Positions 45,701 through 54,570 of a stretch of DNA of 64,000 nucleotides are shown here, in pieces. Made by a program: the position numbers and the translations under genes. The notes beneath the pieces are model-generated. The model saw only the letters and a program-made list of their open reading frames with translations, ran no database searches and was not told where the DNA came from. This stretch comes from Jiangella alkaliphila (GTDB taxonomy: Bacteria > Actinomycetota > Actinomycetes > Jiangellales > Jiangellaceae): positions 3,445,278-3,509,277 of the forward strand of contig NZ_LT629791.1 in assembly GCF_900105925.1 (NCBI RefSeq). The letters run 5' to 3'. Position 1 is the stretch's first letter. The number at the start of each line of letters is the position of its first letter.

Positions 45701-47506
45701 CAGTGTGCCGACGAAGACGGTGTCGCCGAGGATCGCCGGCGTGCCGACGACCGACGACGGGACCTCGTACTCCCACAGCTGCTCGCCGGTGGCCAGGTCG
45801 ACGGCGTGCAGCGCGGCGTTGCCGTCGCCGTTCTCGTCGCGGGTGCCCGCGTAGACGACACCGTCAGCGACGACCGGCGAGCCGGTGAGGAACGTGCCCG
45901 GCGTGCGGTAGCTCCAGGCCAGCTCCAGCCCCGGGTCGACGACGTCGGCCGCGACGCCGGAGTGGGCGGAGTCGCCGTGGTGCTGGGTCCAGTCGGCGCC
46001 GGCCACCGGCGCGACCAGCGGCTCGGTCGTCATGGTGAAGTCGGCCGACTCGGTCCAGCGCTCGCCGCCCTCGCTGACCGCCTCGACCTCGATGGTGTGC
46101 GCGCCGGGCGCCGGCGCCCGTCCGACGAACTCCGAGTGCCAGGTCAGCTCGCCGGTCGGCTTCAGGCTGCGCCACGAGCCGTTGTCGATGCGGTACCGGA
46201 CCCGGACCACCTCGTCGGCGGTGTCGTACGCGTTGACCTGGATGTCCGGGAAGCCGGTGCGGTTGCCGTCGGCCCCGACCTCGCTGCCGGGAGCCGGGCT
46301 GGTGATCGTCAGCGCTTGGTCGACGCCGAACATCCGGAACGGGTTCTCGAAGGTGTCGCCGCGCAGGTGGATGAAGCGGAACCCGCGGGGCGCGTTGTCG
46401 ATGGTGTACGACATCGAGACGGTCTGGATGTGCTTGGCCGACGGCGCGAACTCGCTGTTCGGCTCGGCGTCGTTGGAGTGCTCGTGGCCGACCAGCATCA
46501 GCTCGGCGTTGTACTGGTCGAACAGGTCGCCGTACTGGTCGTACTGCGACGGCGAGCCGAACGGCACGTTCATCGGCTGGTGCGCGAGGACGATCAGTTC
46601 CTTGTCGCCGACGTTGGCCTCGAGGTCGCGGCGGATCCAGCTGAGCTGCTCGTCGAACGGCGCCTGGCCATTGTTCTCCAGCACCAGGAAGTGCCGGTTG
46701 CCGTAGTCGAAGGAGTACCACTCGGGGCCGACGTGCCGGCGGTAGTTGTCGATGCGCGCGGCGTACCCGGTGCCGCCGCCGGAGAAGTACTCGTGGTTGC
46801 CGACCGCGGACCAGACCGGGACGTCCGAGCCGGCCGTGGCCGCCTTGTAGTTGGTGAACTCCGCGTCCGTGGCGTTGTTCGTGAGGTCGCCGCTGACGGC
46901 GATGAACGGGATGTCGTTCGAGGTGGAGTTGATCTCGTGGATCTGCTCCGGCAGCTGCGGGTTGACGTGCGGGTCGGCGATGTTCGCGAACGAGAACGTC
47001 GAGCCGTCGCTGCCCGGGTCGCGGGTCAGCGCGAAGTCCGCCGTCCGCGTCTGCCCGGCCGGCACGGGACCGAAGTTCTAGTAGAACCGCGGCGTCATGA
47101 ACTCGTCGGTGCCCAGCACGTAGCCCGACGGCTGGCTGATGAAGACCATGTCGCTGAGCCGGCGGTCGACGTCCAGCTCCAGCTCGTAGCGGCCCTGCGC
47201 GTCGGTCTCGATCAGTGCGACGCCGTCGGACACGCTGACGCCCGCGACGCCGGGCTCGCCCGCGTCCTGCCGGCCGTTGGCGTTCTTGTCGTCGAACACG
47301 ACGCCGCTGACCTGCGCGGCCGACGCGGCGATCGTCTCCGCGACCACGGTGGCGACGGGGCCGATGAGGGCCAGTGCGGCCAGCAGGGCCAGCGACGCGT
47401 AGACGGCGCGGCGGTAGCGGCCGAGCGCCTCCGGGGCGAGGCGTGCGCTCGTGACCGCATCGGGCGACCGAGCGCGCCAGCGGGCAATGACACTGATCGT
47501 TCTCAC
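42734..47506 (-). pseudogene. Giant secreted metallophosphoesterase/PQQ-propeller protein interrupted by an in-frame TAG
   Basis: From GTG 47506 (GGAG 5 nt upstream) the frame encodes a membrane or signal segment (ASLALLAALALIGPVATVVA), a SdrD-B-like domain (GVVFDDKNANGRQDAGEPG) and part of the metallophosphatase N-domain. It then meets TAG at 47078-47080 (codon 143, FY-stop-NFGPV). The same frame continues for over 1440 codons: metallophosphatase with ADPHVNPQL, SGDLTNNAT, GNHEYF, LAHQP and GHEHSND; PQQ-type beta-propeller blades; carboxypeptidase-regulatory-like repeats; and a C-terminal beta region. Homology is continuous across the stop, so one base change (TAC to TAG) explains it. Readthrough, re-initiation at GTG 47065, or sequencing error are alternatives. 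Intact, it would be a secreted phosphoesterase. Confidence 0.8.
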
Positions 47507-47532
47507 AACGGCTCCATTCACTGAGGTGGGGG

Positions 47533-48663
47533 TCACAGCAACCGGTGCACGAACCAGGCCAGCCCGGCGACGACCGTCGCGGCGGCCGCGACGACGTGGG
47601 CCAGCGAGAACCACGCGTACCGCCGGGCGACAGCGGTCAGCGCGAACAGCCCGGCGGCCAGCGCGGCCGTTCCGAGCTCGATGCCGAGGTTGAAGCCGGC
47701 GTAGGACGTCACCAGGTCCCAGCCGAGGTCGTCGGCGAAGCGGAGCTCCCCGGCGAAGGCGAACCCGTGCAGCAGGCCGGCGCCGGCGACCACCGGCAGC
47801 CGCCAGCGCGACCGCGGGCCGACGACGTTCGTCGCGGCGACGTAGACGACGGACAGCGCGACCAGCGCGCCGACCACCTGGTCGGGCAGGCTCACCCAGC
47901 CGGCGACGGCGACGAGCAGCCCGGCGCTGCTGGTGACGGCGAACGCGGCGACCGAGCGGGCCAGCTGTGCGAGGCCGGTCGCGCCGATCGCCAGCGCGGC
48001 GACGAACAGCGCGTGGTCCAGGCCGGTCAGCGCCCGGTCCGCACCCAGACCGGCGGACCGCACCGCGGAGTCGCCGAAGGACTGCTCGCCGGTGCTGAAC
48101 CGCGGGTTGCCACGCTCGAGCACGACCCGGCCGCGCTCGCCGCCGAGGTCGTAGTCGACGGCGGTGGTGTGGTCGTCGACGACGGCGTCCGAGCCGGCGC
48201 CGGAGAAGACCGAGTAGTCGACGACGTACCGGCCCGACGTCGCGCCGTGGCAGTCGTAGCTCAGGTCCAGGACGGCGTACGGGACGTCCTCGGCGTTCGC
48301 GTCGGTGGCCGGCTGCTGACGGACGTCGGACCCGTCCAGCGTCAGCGCGCACTGGACCTCGTCGATGAAGACGAGGACGCGCTCGGTGAGGTAGTCCTCG
48401 ATGAGGTCGTGGTGCTCGTCCAGCGCGGCCCGGCGGCTGCCGTCGTCGGGCGCCTCGATCGCGGCCGTGCCCATGCCGATGGCGCGGGCGAGGATCTCGT
48501 ACTCCAGGCCGAGCTCGTAGTCGACGCGGTCGCCGTCGGAGCGCAGCTGCGACCAGCCGTCGCTGGTGCGCACGTGTGCCAGGGCGGGCGCGGCGGCCGG
48601 CAGCAGCACGAGGACGGCCGCGATCCCGGCCAGAGCCGCGCGAACCACCCGCCTCGTCGACAT
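47533..48663 (-). CDS. HupE/UreJ family membrane protein
   Basis: The 376-residue protein has a signal peptide (MSTRRVVRAALAGIAAVLVL), an extracellular beta-rich domain, and a C-terminal membrane domain with the HupE/UreJ motifs LTGLDHALFVAALAIG and AGLLHGFAFAGEL, followed by more membrane helices. HupE/UreJ proteins are thought to transport Ni, Co or similar metals; the His/Asp residues in GLDH and LLHGF are the likely metal ligands. ATG 48663 with GGAAGG 5 nt upstream is preferred over GTG 48669. It lies 26 nt downstream of the phosphoesterase start region on the same strand and divergent from the next gene. A link to metal supply for the phosphoesterase is speculative. Confidence 0.83.
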   Translation of the reverse strand: MSTRRVVRAALAGIAAVLVLLPAAAPALAHVRTSDGWSQLRSDGDRVDYELGLEYEILARAIGMGTAAIEAPDDGSRRAALDEHHDLIEDYLTERVLVFIDEVQCALTLDGSDVRQQPATDANAEDVPYAVLDLSYDCHGATSGRYVVDYSVFSGAGSDAVVDDHTTAVDYDLGGERGRVVLERGNPRFSTGEQSFGDSAVRSAGLGADRALTGLDHALFVAALAIGATGLAQLARSVAAFAVTSSAGLLVAVAGWVSLPDQVVGALVALSVVYVAATNVVGPRSRWRLPVVAGAGLLHGFAFAGELRFADDLGWDLVTSYAGFNLGIELGTAALAAGLFALTAVARRYAWFSLAHVVAAAATVVAGLAWFVHRLL

Positions 48664-48840
48664 GCGCACCTTCCGGTCACCGGATCCGGCGATCCGCCTG
48701 GATCACCCTGTTTCGCCCGGGTTCCCGGCGGCAATGGTCGTCGCCGGTTGTTCGCCCAGGGTTTGCACCTGCTACGACACGGCGTCGACTGCCCGGCTCC
48801 AGGTGTGCGACCAGGTCGCAGGAAGAGCAAGATTGGGCCC

Positions 48841-49194
48841 ATGGGGCTGGCGCGGACGGTGCGGGTGGCGGCGGTCGCGGCGGTGCTGAGCGGCCTGCCG
48901 TCGACGGCGTGCGCGGTGGCCGCCGGCGGGGACGTGCTGGCGGCCACCCGGGCGGCCGGCACGCTGCTGCCGGGCCGGCGGTCGCGCCCATCGGTGGCCG
49001 GTGGGGTGGCGGGCGGGCTGGCCGCGGGCGCCGCCATCGCGGCGCTCGACCTCGAGCTGGTCGGCCGGCGCTACCCGGCGATCCGGGCGCTGCCGCGCGG
49101 GCCGCAGTGGCTGGACCACCTGGCCTTCGGCGCCGTCGTCGGCGCGTTCAGCGGGCGTTCAGGTGCGGCGCAGCACGGTCGGGACCGGAGGTGA
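48841..49194 (+). CDS. Small hypothetical membrane protein
   Basis: A 117-residue protein with up to three hydrophobic stretches (VRVAAVAAVLSGLPSTACAVAAG, SVAGGVAGGLAAGAAIAAL and HLAFGAVVGAF). No family is recognised. There is no clear ribosome binding site, but CAAGAT (48828-48833) ends 7 nt before the ATG, so the mRNA may be leaderless. It ends 4 nt before the response regulator start and may be co-transcribed with the two-component system. Confidence 0.6.
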   Translation: MGLARTVRVAAVAAVLSGLPSTACAVAAGGDVLAATRAAGTLLPGRRSRPSVAGGVAGGLAAGAAIAALDLELVGRRYPAIRALPRGPQWLDHLAFGAVVGAFSGRSGAAQHGRDRR

Positions 49195-49198
49195 CGCG

Positions 49199-49876
49199 AT
49201 GCGCGTCCTGGTGGTCGAGGACGAACGGCGGCTGGCCGACGGAATCCGCGCCGGCCTCGAGGCCGAGGGCTTCGCCGTCGACGTCGCCCATACCGGCACC
49301 GACGGGCTCTGGTCCGCCGCCGAGCATCCGTACGACGCGATCGTGCTCGACCTGCTGCTGCCCGGCCTCAACGGCTACCAGGTCTGCGCGCGGCTGCGCG
49401 AGCGCGGCGTGTGGACGCCGATCCTCGTGCTCACTGCCAAGGACGGCGAGTGGGATGAGGTCGAAGCCTTGGACACCGGCGCCGACGACTACCTCACCAA
49501 GCCGTTCTCGCACCACGTGCTGGTCGCCCGGCTGCGTGCGCTGCTCCGTCGCGACCTGCGGGAACGGCCGGTCGTCCTGGAGGCGGGCGACCTGCGGGCC
49601 GATCCCGGATCCCGGCGGGCCTGGCGCGGCGACCGCGAGGTGGAGCTGACCGCGCGCGAGTTCTCCGTGCTGGAGTTCCTGCTCCGGCGTCGCGGCGAGG
49701 TGCTGTCGAAGTCGGAGATCCTGCGACACGTCTGGGACGAGGCGTTCGACGGCGACCCCAACATCGTCGAGGTCTACGTCGGCCACCTGCGCGCGAAGCT
49801 GGACCGTCCGTTCGGGTGTCAGAGCATTGAGACCGTGCGCGGCGCGGGCTACCGGATGGCCGCCGATGGCGGCTGA
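49199..49876 (+). CDS. OmpR-family DNA-binding response regulator
   Basis: The 225-residue protein has a receiver domain with the acidic pair ED near residue 8, phospho-acceptor D51 (VLDLLLPG), T/K switch residues (LTAKDGEWDE, TKPFSH) and a C-terminal winged helix (LTAREFSVLEFLLRR, VEVYVGHLRAKLDRP, TVRGAGYRM). GGAGG lies 7 nt before ATG 49199. Its stop overlaps the histidine kinase start by about 11 bases. Together they form a standard sensor-regulator pair. The target genes are unknown. Confidence 0.93.
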   Translation: MRVLVVEDERRLADGIRAGLEAEGFAVDVAHTGTDGLWSAAEHPYDAIVLDLLLPGLNGYQVCARLRERGVWTPILVLTAKDGEWDEVEALDTGADDYLTKPFSHHVLVARLRALLRRDLRERPVVLEAGDLRADPGSRRAWRGDREVELTAREFSVLEFLLRRRGEVLSKSEILRHVWDEAFDGDPNIVEVYVGHLRAKLDRPFGCQSIETVRGAGYRMAADGG

Positions 49877-51179
49877 GCGCGGGCGGCGGGGCTCGGTGCG
49901 GCTGCGCACGACGGCCGGGGCGGTGGTGATCGCCGGGCTGGCGCTGCTGCTGGGCAGCGTGGCGCTGGTCGTCGTCATGCGCTCGACGCTGCTCGAGCAG
50001 GTGGCCGACGCCGCGCAGGCGCGGGCCGCGGCCGTCGACCCAACGGACCCGCACCCGGTGGCCGACGACGACGGGTTCGTGCAGGTGCTCGACGCCCGCG
50101 GCCGGGTCGTCGCGGCGACGCCGAACGTGGCCGGCGCCGACGCCGTCGAGGTGCGGCCCGGCGACACCGCGCGGGTCGACGTCGTCCCCGGCGAGGACAT
50201 GCTGGCCGTCGCGGTGCGTGCGGGCGACCGGACCGTCGTCGCCGGCCAGTCGGCCGACGACGTCGCCGAGGCGACCGGGGTGGTGGCCCGGCTGCTCGGC
50301 TTCGGCCTGCCGGCGCTGCTCGCCGTCGTGGCGGTGACGACGTGGTGGACGACGGGCCGGGCGCTCGCGCCGGTCGAGGCGGTCCGGGCGGAGGTCGACG
50401 AGATCTCGGCCGCCGAGCTGCACCGCCGGGTGCCCGGCGGCCGCTGCGACGACGAGATCGCCCGGCTGGCCCGCACCATGAACCGGATGCTGGACCGGCT
50501 GGAGGAGGCACAGACCCGGCAGCGCCAGTTCGTCTCCGACGCCTCGCACGAGCTGCGCTCCCCGGTCGCGTCGATCCGCCAGCACGCCGAGGTCGCGCTG
50601 GCGCACCCCGGCCGCACCACCGTCCCGGCGCTGGCCGCCACCGTCCTCGCCGAGGACCTGCGGGTGCAGCGGCTGGTCGAGGACCTCCTCGTGCTCGCCC
50701 GCGCCGACGAGCACCTGCTGCGGCTCGCCGCGCACCCCGTCGACCTGGACGACCTCGTGCTGGAGGAGGCGGCGCGGCTGCGGGCGGCCGGCGGCGTCGA
50801 CGTCGACACGACCGGCGTCGCCGCGGCCCGGGTGAGCGGCGACGCGGCGGCGCTGCGCCGGGTGCTGCGCAACCTCGGCGACAACGCCGCCCGGCACGCG
50901 TCAGGCGTCGTCGCACTGTCGGTGGCCGCGCGCGACGGCGCGGTCGTCCTGGCCGTCGAGGACGACGGGCCCGGCATCGCGGCGGGCGACCGCGAGCGGG
51001 TCCTGCGCCGCTTCGTCCGCCTCGACGAGGCCCGCGACCGCGACGCCGGCGGCGCCGGTCTCGGCCTGGCCATCGTCGACGAGCTGGTCCGCGCCCACGG
51101 TGGCGAGGTCGAGGTGGGCGAGGGCACGGGCGGCGGGGCCCGGATCGTCGTCCGCCTCCCCGCCGATCACGAAGCGTGA
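49866..51179 (+). CDS. Sensor histidine kinase (EnvZ-like)
   Basis: The 437-residue kinase has two membrane segments (GAVVIAGLALLLGSVALVVV near residue 20; VARLLGFGLPALLAVVAV near residue 145) flanking a roughly 100-residue sensor domain. It continues with a HAMP linker (EISAAELHRRVPGG), the phosphorylated H228 in SDASHELRSP, and an ATPase domain with NLGDNAARHA, DDGPGI and GAGLGLAIVDELV. ATG 49866 overlaps the response regulator stop. The cytoplasmic core is complete. The stimulus is unknown. Confidence 0.93.
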   Translation: MAAERGRRGSVRLRTTAGAVVIAGLALLLGSVALVVVMRSTLLEQVADAAQARAAAVDPTDPHPVADDDGFVQVLDARGRVVAATPNVAGADAVEVRPGDTARVDVVPGEDMLAVAVRAGDRTVVAGQSADDVAEATGVVARLLGFGLPALLAVVAVTTWWTTGRALAPVEAVRAEVDEISAAELHRRVPGGRCDDEIARLARTMNRMLDRLEEAQTRQRQFVSDASHELRSPVASIRQHAEVALAHPGRTTVPALAATVLAEDLRVQRLVEDLLVLARADEHLLRLAAHPVDLDDLVLEEAARLRAAGGVDVDTTGVAAARVSGDAAALRRVLRNLGDNAARHASGVVALSVAARDGAVVLAVEDDGPGIAAGDRERVLRRFVRLDEARDRDAGGAGLGLAIVDELVRAHGGEVEVGEGTGGGARIVVRLPADHEA

Positions 51180-51613
51180 ACGAGGCGGCGAACCCGCATC
51201 CGGGGGCGACCTCGCCCGGCGGGGCCGCTGCCAGCCGGTCCGGCGACGGTTGGGGCCGAACGCCCGCTGGGCCAGTTCCTCACTCGCGCGAGGTGCACCT
51301 CACTCGCCGCAGCGCCGGATGATGCCCGGATTGCCGCCGCACGCGGGTCTTCCGGCGGGTGAGGTGCATCCACTGCGGGTGAGAAGTTCGCGTAGCTTCG
51401 CTTGGTCTCCGAAACTCCGACACTCGAGCCGAGTTTCTGAGCGGGCAAAGCGTGGCTGATGCCTGCTGCACATGTGCAGATGCAGTGTCTGACCAGCCAC
51501 GTTCGGTGACACACGCCGGCTCGGGTGAGTCCGAACGAGGTTCTTCTGCTGCTTCCGTGCTCTGCTCGCGTAGCTGGCGTCCGCCTGCCCGGTGCAACGA
51601 TGTGGGATCGCTG

Positions 51614-51691
51614 CGTGATCGATGTGAGAACACTGTCGTGTCCGCCACAGTGATGCCGCATCGTTTCCGCAGCGATCTCACATCGATCACG
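51614..51691. repeat. 16-bp perfect inverted repeat with 46-nt spacer
   Basis: CGTGATCGATGTGAGA (51614-51629) is complementary to 51676-51691. Pairing continues partially inwards (ACACTG against CAGCGA). It may be a degenerate foldback element. Confidence 0.6.
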
Positions 51692-51727
51692 ACCGCGACG
51701 ACAGTGCGCCCACCCCGGCGCGCCACT

Positions 51728-51764
51728 GGGTGAGATCACCGGGTGAGATCACCGGGGTGAGATC
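51728..51764. repeat. Three tandem copies of GGGTGAGATC
   Basis: GGGTGAGATCACC is repeated exactly at 51728-51740 and 51741-51753, and its first ten bases a third time at 51755-51764. The same GTGAGATC motif occurs elsewhere in this intergenic region in both orientations. Confidence 0.65.
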
Positions 51765-52071
51765 GCTGTGCTTGCCGGGCGGCGTCGCTGTCGCCGGAGC
51801 AACAGTGATCCACGCCACCCGACGCAGCGAACTCACACAGTGCGGTGAGGATCCCGGAAAGGGATGCGCCGGCCACGGTTCCGCCCCGTCTGCGCACCTC
51901 ACACCACCGGCTCGGCGGTCCGAGGCCAACCTCGCTGGATGAATGAGTCCGGTTGAGATCCTGTGATCATCAACCGTTGGCGCCACCATGACGTCGGCAG
52001 CAGCCGTTGATCATGGAGAAGGCGGGCTCCGGAGCGCCGGGAACCCGCGGCCGTGACGCGGACCCCGCACC

Positions 52072-52146
52072 GGTGAGAACCATGATCAAGGGTGAGTTGT
52101 GGTCGCCGGAAGCAGCAACAACCCGCCCCCGATCATGGTTCTCACC
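52072..52146. repeat. Hairpin before the sialidase-like gene end
   Basis: A perfect 16-bp inverted repeat (52072-52087 and 52131-52146, GGTGAGAACCATGATC type) with a 43-nt spacer, 25 nt beyond the stop of the minus-strand sialidase-like gene. It probably terminates that gene. It is built from the same GATCATGG vocabulary as the inverted repeat at 41001-41083. Confidence 0.6.
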
Positions 52147-52170
52147 TCCCTCGCTCGATCACGCGAGGGG

Positions 52171-53982
52171 TCATGAGCCGTAGAGCTCCACCTCGTTGAG
52201 GAAGGCCCTCGTTGTATCGACGAGGGGGTTCGGGTCGCTGATCCGGATGTATTGCGCCGTCACCGGGGCCGCGAACGGACGCAGATAGCCGTCGCGGGCG
52301 CCGCGAGCCGGTGAGGTGAAGGTGACGCCGTCCGTCGAGACCTGGATGCGGGCATCGGTGCTGCCCTGCAGGTGCATATGCAGGCCGACGCCGGTGAGCT
52401 GATAGGTGCGCGGCAGCCGCAGGGTCACGCTGCGGCCGGCCGTGACCAGACTGGTGTCGGAGCGGATGTCGCCGTCGAAGGCGAACGATGCGTACGACTG
52501 CCGGCACCCGTTGATATTGCCGCCGCACACGCCGTACCTGCTGAAGGACGTCTCCACCACTGTGAGCTGGTCGTTGCGGAACATCGTCGGCAGGTCGAGG
52601 CGCCCGGGCCGGCCGTTGTTCACCGTCACGACGCTCTTCCACAGGCCGTGCTGGGTGCCGTGCGCGTAGCCGCCGGCCCGCTGCGGGCACATCCAGCCGG
52701 CGCCCCACGGGCACGGGCAGCCCCAGCCGGATCCGCAGTTGTCGCCGATGACGAACGCCTGAGTGCCGGAGATCGCCTCGACGCCCATCGTGCCGCTGGA
52801 CCCCAGGTGCCGCATCGGCCGGTAGAGGCAGCAGCCGGAGGAGTCCGCGTCGAACCGGTACCAGCCGGCGAACTCGCCGCTGGTCTCGCCGCCGGTGGTC
52901 GGGTAGTTGCTCCACGGCCGGTAGGGCCCGTCCCACGTGAGGCCGCGGCCGTCGTAGGAGAGCCGCAGCTGGTTGTCGGTGCGCCCGGACGCGAGCACGA
53001 GCGCGCCGTTGCCCAGCAGCTCGACGGACGGTGAGTTGCCGCCGTCGCTGGACAGGCGTACCGGCGCGTCCCAGTTCGCCCCTGTCTGCTCGTCCGAGCG
53101 CATCGTGTAGAGGGCGACGTTCGACGGGATGTTCCGGCTCCTGAGGGCCTCGTCCCTGCGTAGAACCGCGATCAGGCCGCCGTCGCTGGTCGGCGCGATG
53201 CTCGGCTCGGAGAAGCCCTGCGATGCCTCCAGCGTCAACTCGCTGACCAGGCTCCAGTTCTGGCCACCGTCGGTGCTCTTCACGACGCCCGTGAACCAGG
53301 CCCAGCTGTGCGCCGCGCCGTAGCGGCCGTACATGGTGCTCAGCAGGGTCTGGCCGTCGCTCATCAGGATCGGGCCCTGATGGAACCTGGCCCAGGCGAT
53401 CGTCTTGCCGGCGAAGTACACCTTCGCGTCCGGGGCGTCCACCCATTCGCTGCCCGCGAGCATGCGCCGGTTGAACACCTCGCGGCACCATTGGATGTCG
53501 CAGATCGGATTGCCGTCCGCGTCCTTGCCCCTGGTGACGGAGAGATCCTCGAAGTCGATCGCGTAGACGGCGCCGCTCGCGATGGACATCCGGTAGAAGT
53601 TCATCGGCTGCAACCGGCCGTCCCCGGAGTCGAACGGGTCCCAGACGCCGCCGCCGTCGGTCGATTCGCGCAGGATCACCGACCCGGCGCCGACCGCGTC
53701 GCGGTTGGCGTTGTAGCCCGCGATCATGCGCGGGTTGCGCATCCCCTCGCCGTTGGTCGACGAGCCGTTGAACAGTCCGGGGAAGCCGAGGAAGTGCGTG
53801 TCCGAGACGGTGAACATGGTCCCGGCCGGGACGGTGACACTGCCGGCGAGCGCCTGCGCTTCGGCCGGTTCCTCCGTCGCCGTGACCGGTGGGTTCGACG
53901 TCGCCGCCAGCCCGGCCGCGACCGCCATCGCCAGGGCACCGCGAGCGAGTGCCTGCGGGACGTGTCGTGCTTGCCCAACCAT
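52171..53982 (-). CDS. Secreted sialidase-like (BNR/Asp-box) protein
   Basis: The 603-residue protein has a signal peptide (ARGALAMAVAAGLAATS) and a six-bladed-propeller pattern with Asp-box repeats STDGGGVWDP and STDGGQNW, plus PSIAPTSDGGLIAVLRRDE and SPSVELLGNGALVLASGRTD blades. A Cys-rich insert (GWGCPCPWGAGWMCPQ) and a C-terminal discoidin-like beta domain (LRLPRTYQLTGVGLHMHLQG) follow. Such proteins are exo-sialidases or related glycosidases. The Arg-triad is not obvious, so another substrate is possible. AGGAGG lies 6 nt before ATG 53982. It is divergent from the PepSY gene. Confidence 0.75.
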   Translation of the reverse strand: MVGQARHVPQALARGALAMAVAAGLAATSNPPVTATEEPAEAQALAGSVTVPAGTMFTVSDTHFLGFPGLFNGSSTNGEGMRNPRMIAGYNANRDAVGAGSVILRESTDGGGVWDPFDSGDGRLQPMNFYRMSIASGAVYAIDFEDLSVTRGKDADGNPICDIQWCREVFNRRMLAGSEWVDAPDAKVYFAGKTIAWARFHQGPILMSDGQTLLSTMYGRYGAAHSWAWFTGVVKSTDGGQNWSLVSELTLEASQGFSEPSIAPTSDGGLIAVLRRDEALRSRNIPSNVALYTMRSDEQTGANWDAPVRLSSDGGNSPSVELLGNGALVLASGRTDNQLRLSYDGRGLTWDGPYRPWSNYPTTGGETSGEFAGWYRFDADSSGCCLYRPMRHLGSSGTMGVEAISGTQAFVIGDNCGSGWGCPCPWGAGWMCPQRAGGYAHGTQHGLWKSVVTVNNGRPGRLDLPTMFRNDQLTVVETSFSRYGVCGGNINGCRQSYASFAFDGDIRSDTSLVTAGRSVTLRLPRTYQLTGVGLHMHLQGSTDARIQVSTDGVTFTSPARGARDGYLRPFAAPVTAQYIRISDPNPLVDTTRAFLNEVELYGS

Positions 53983-54241
53983 GTCGGTCCTCCTGAGACG
54001 TCGTCCGCTCGGATGCGAGCGGGAATCGCGGAGAGGCCCGGGCGCACGGGCGGCCGGGTGGATGTCGACATGCGGACGGGTTGGTGTGAACCATCTGGCG
54101 CCGGGCGTTCCACGTCAACGAGGCCCGGCACTGCGTGCAACGACGTCCGCGCTCGGTGCAGCCAAGACGTTCAGCGCTGGTTCAGCGACCCGGGCGCAGG
54201 CTCGTTCCATTCGAGTCGAACGCATGAGAGGACGAAGGATC

Positions 54242-54568
54242 ATGAAGCACACGAAGGCATGGATCGGCGCCGGCGCGGCGGCGGTGGCCGCGGCAGGCGC
54301 CGTCGCCACCATGGGCGCGGCGTCCGCGGACCACGACAACGAGGCGCCCATCACCGGCGACGCCCTGGAACAGGCCAGCTCGGCCGCTCTCGAACACACC
54401 GGCGGCGGCACCGTCACCGGCACCGAGGTCGGCGACGAGGAGGGCTTCTACGAGGTCGAGGTCACCCTCGACGACGGCACGCAGGTCGACGTCCACCTCG
54501 ACAAGGACTTCACCGTGCTCGGCGACGAGTCCGACGGCGCCGGCGACGACGAGGAGAGCGGCGACTGA
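54242..54568 (+). CDS. Secreted PepSY domain protein
   Basis: The 108-residue protein has a signal peptide (AWIGAGAAAVAAAGAVATMG, cleavage near ASA|DHD) and one PepSY domain: ALEQASSAALEHTGGGTVTGTEVGDEEGFYEVEVTLDDGTQVDVHLDKDF. An acidic tail follows. PepSY domains are linked to inhibition of peptidases in the envelope. Only 2 nt separate it from the following lipoprotein gene, so the two are co-transcribed. AAGGA precedes ATG 54242. Confidence 0.88.
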   Translation: MKHTKAWIGAGAAAVAAAGAVATMGAASADHDNEAPITGDALEQASSAALEHTGGGTVTGTEVGDEEGFYEVEVTLDDGTQVDVHLDKDFTVLGDESDGAGDDEESGD

Positions 54569-54570
54569 CC

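Larger units (their letters stand above)
51180..52170. other. About 990-bp repeat-rich region without a convincing gene
   Basis: Many short open frames exist on both strands but none has a ribosome binding site with plausible protein character. The DNA holds recurrent GTGAGAT/ATCTCAC and GATCATGG-type motifs, a 16-bp inverted repeat (51614-51629/51676-51691), tandem copies of GGGTGAGATCACC, a copy of the repeat seen at 41012, and a hairpin at 52072-52146. Confidence 0.6.

Noticed and set aside
47078-47080. TAG as pyrrolysine or another recoded residue
   Set aside because: No pyl genes or recoding context are visible, the position is not catalytic, and actinobacteria do not normally use this recoding. 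A point mutation is simpler.
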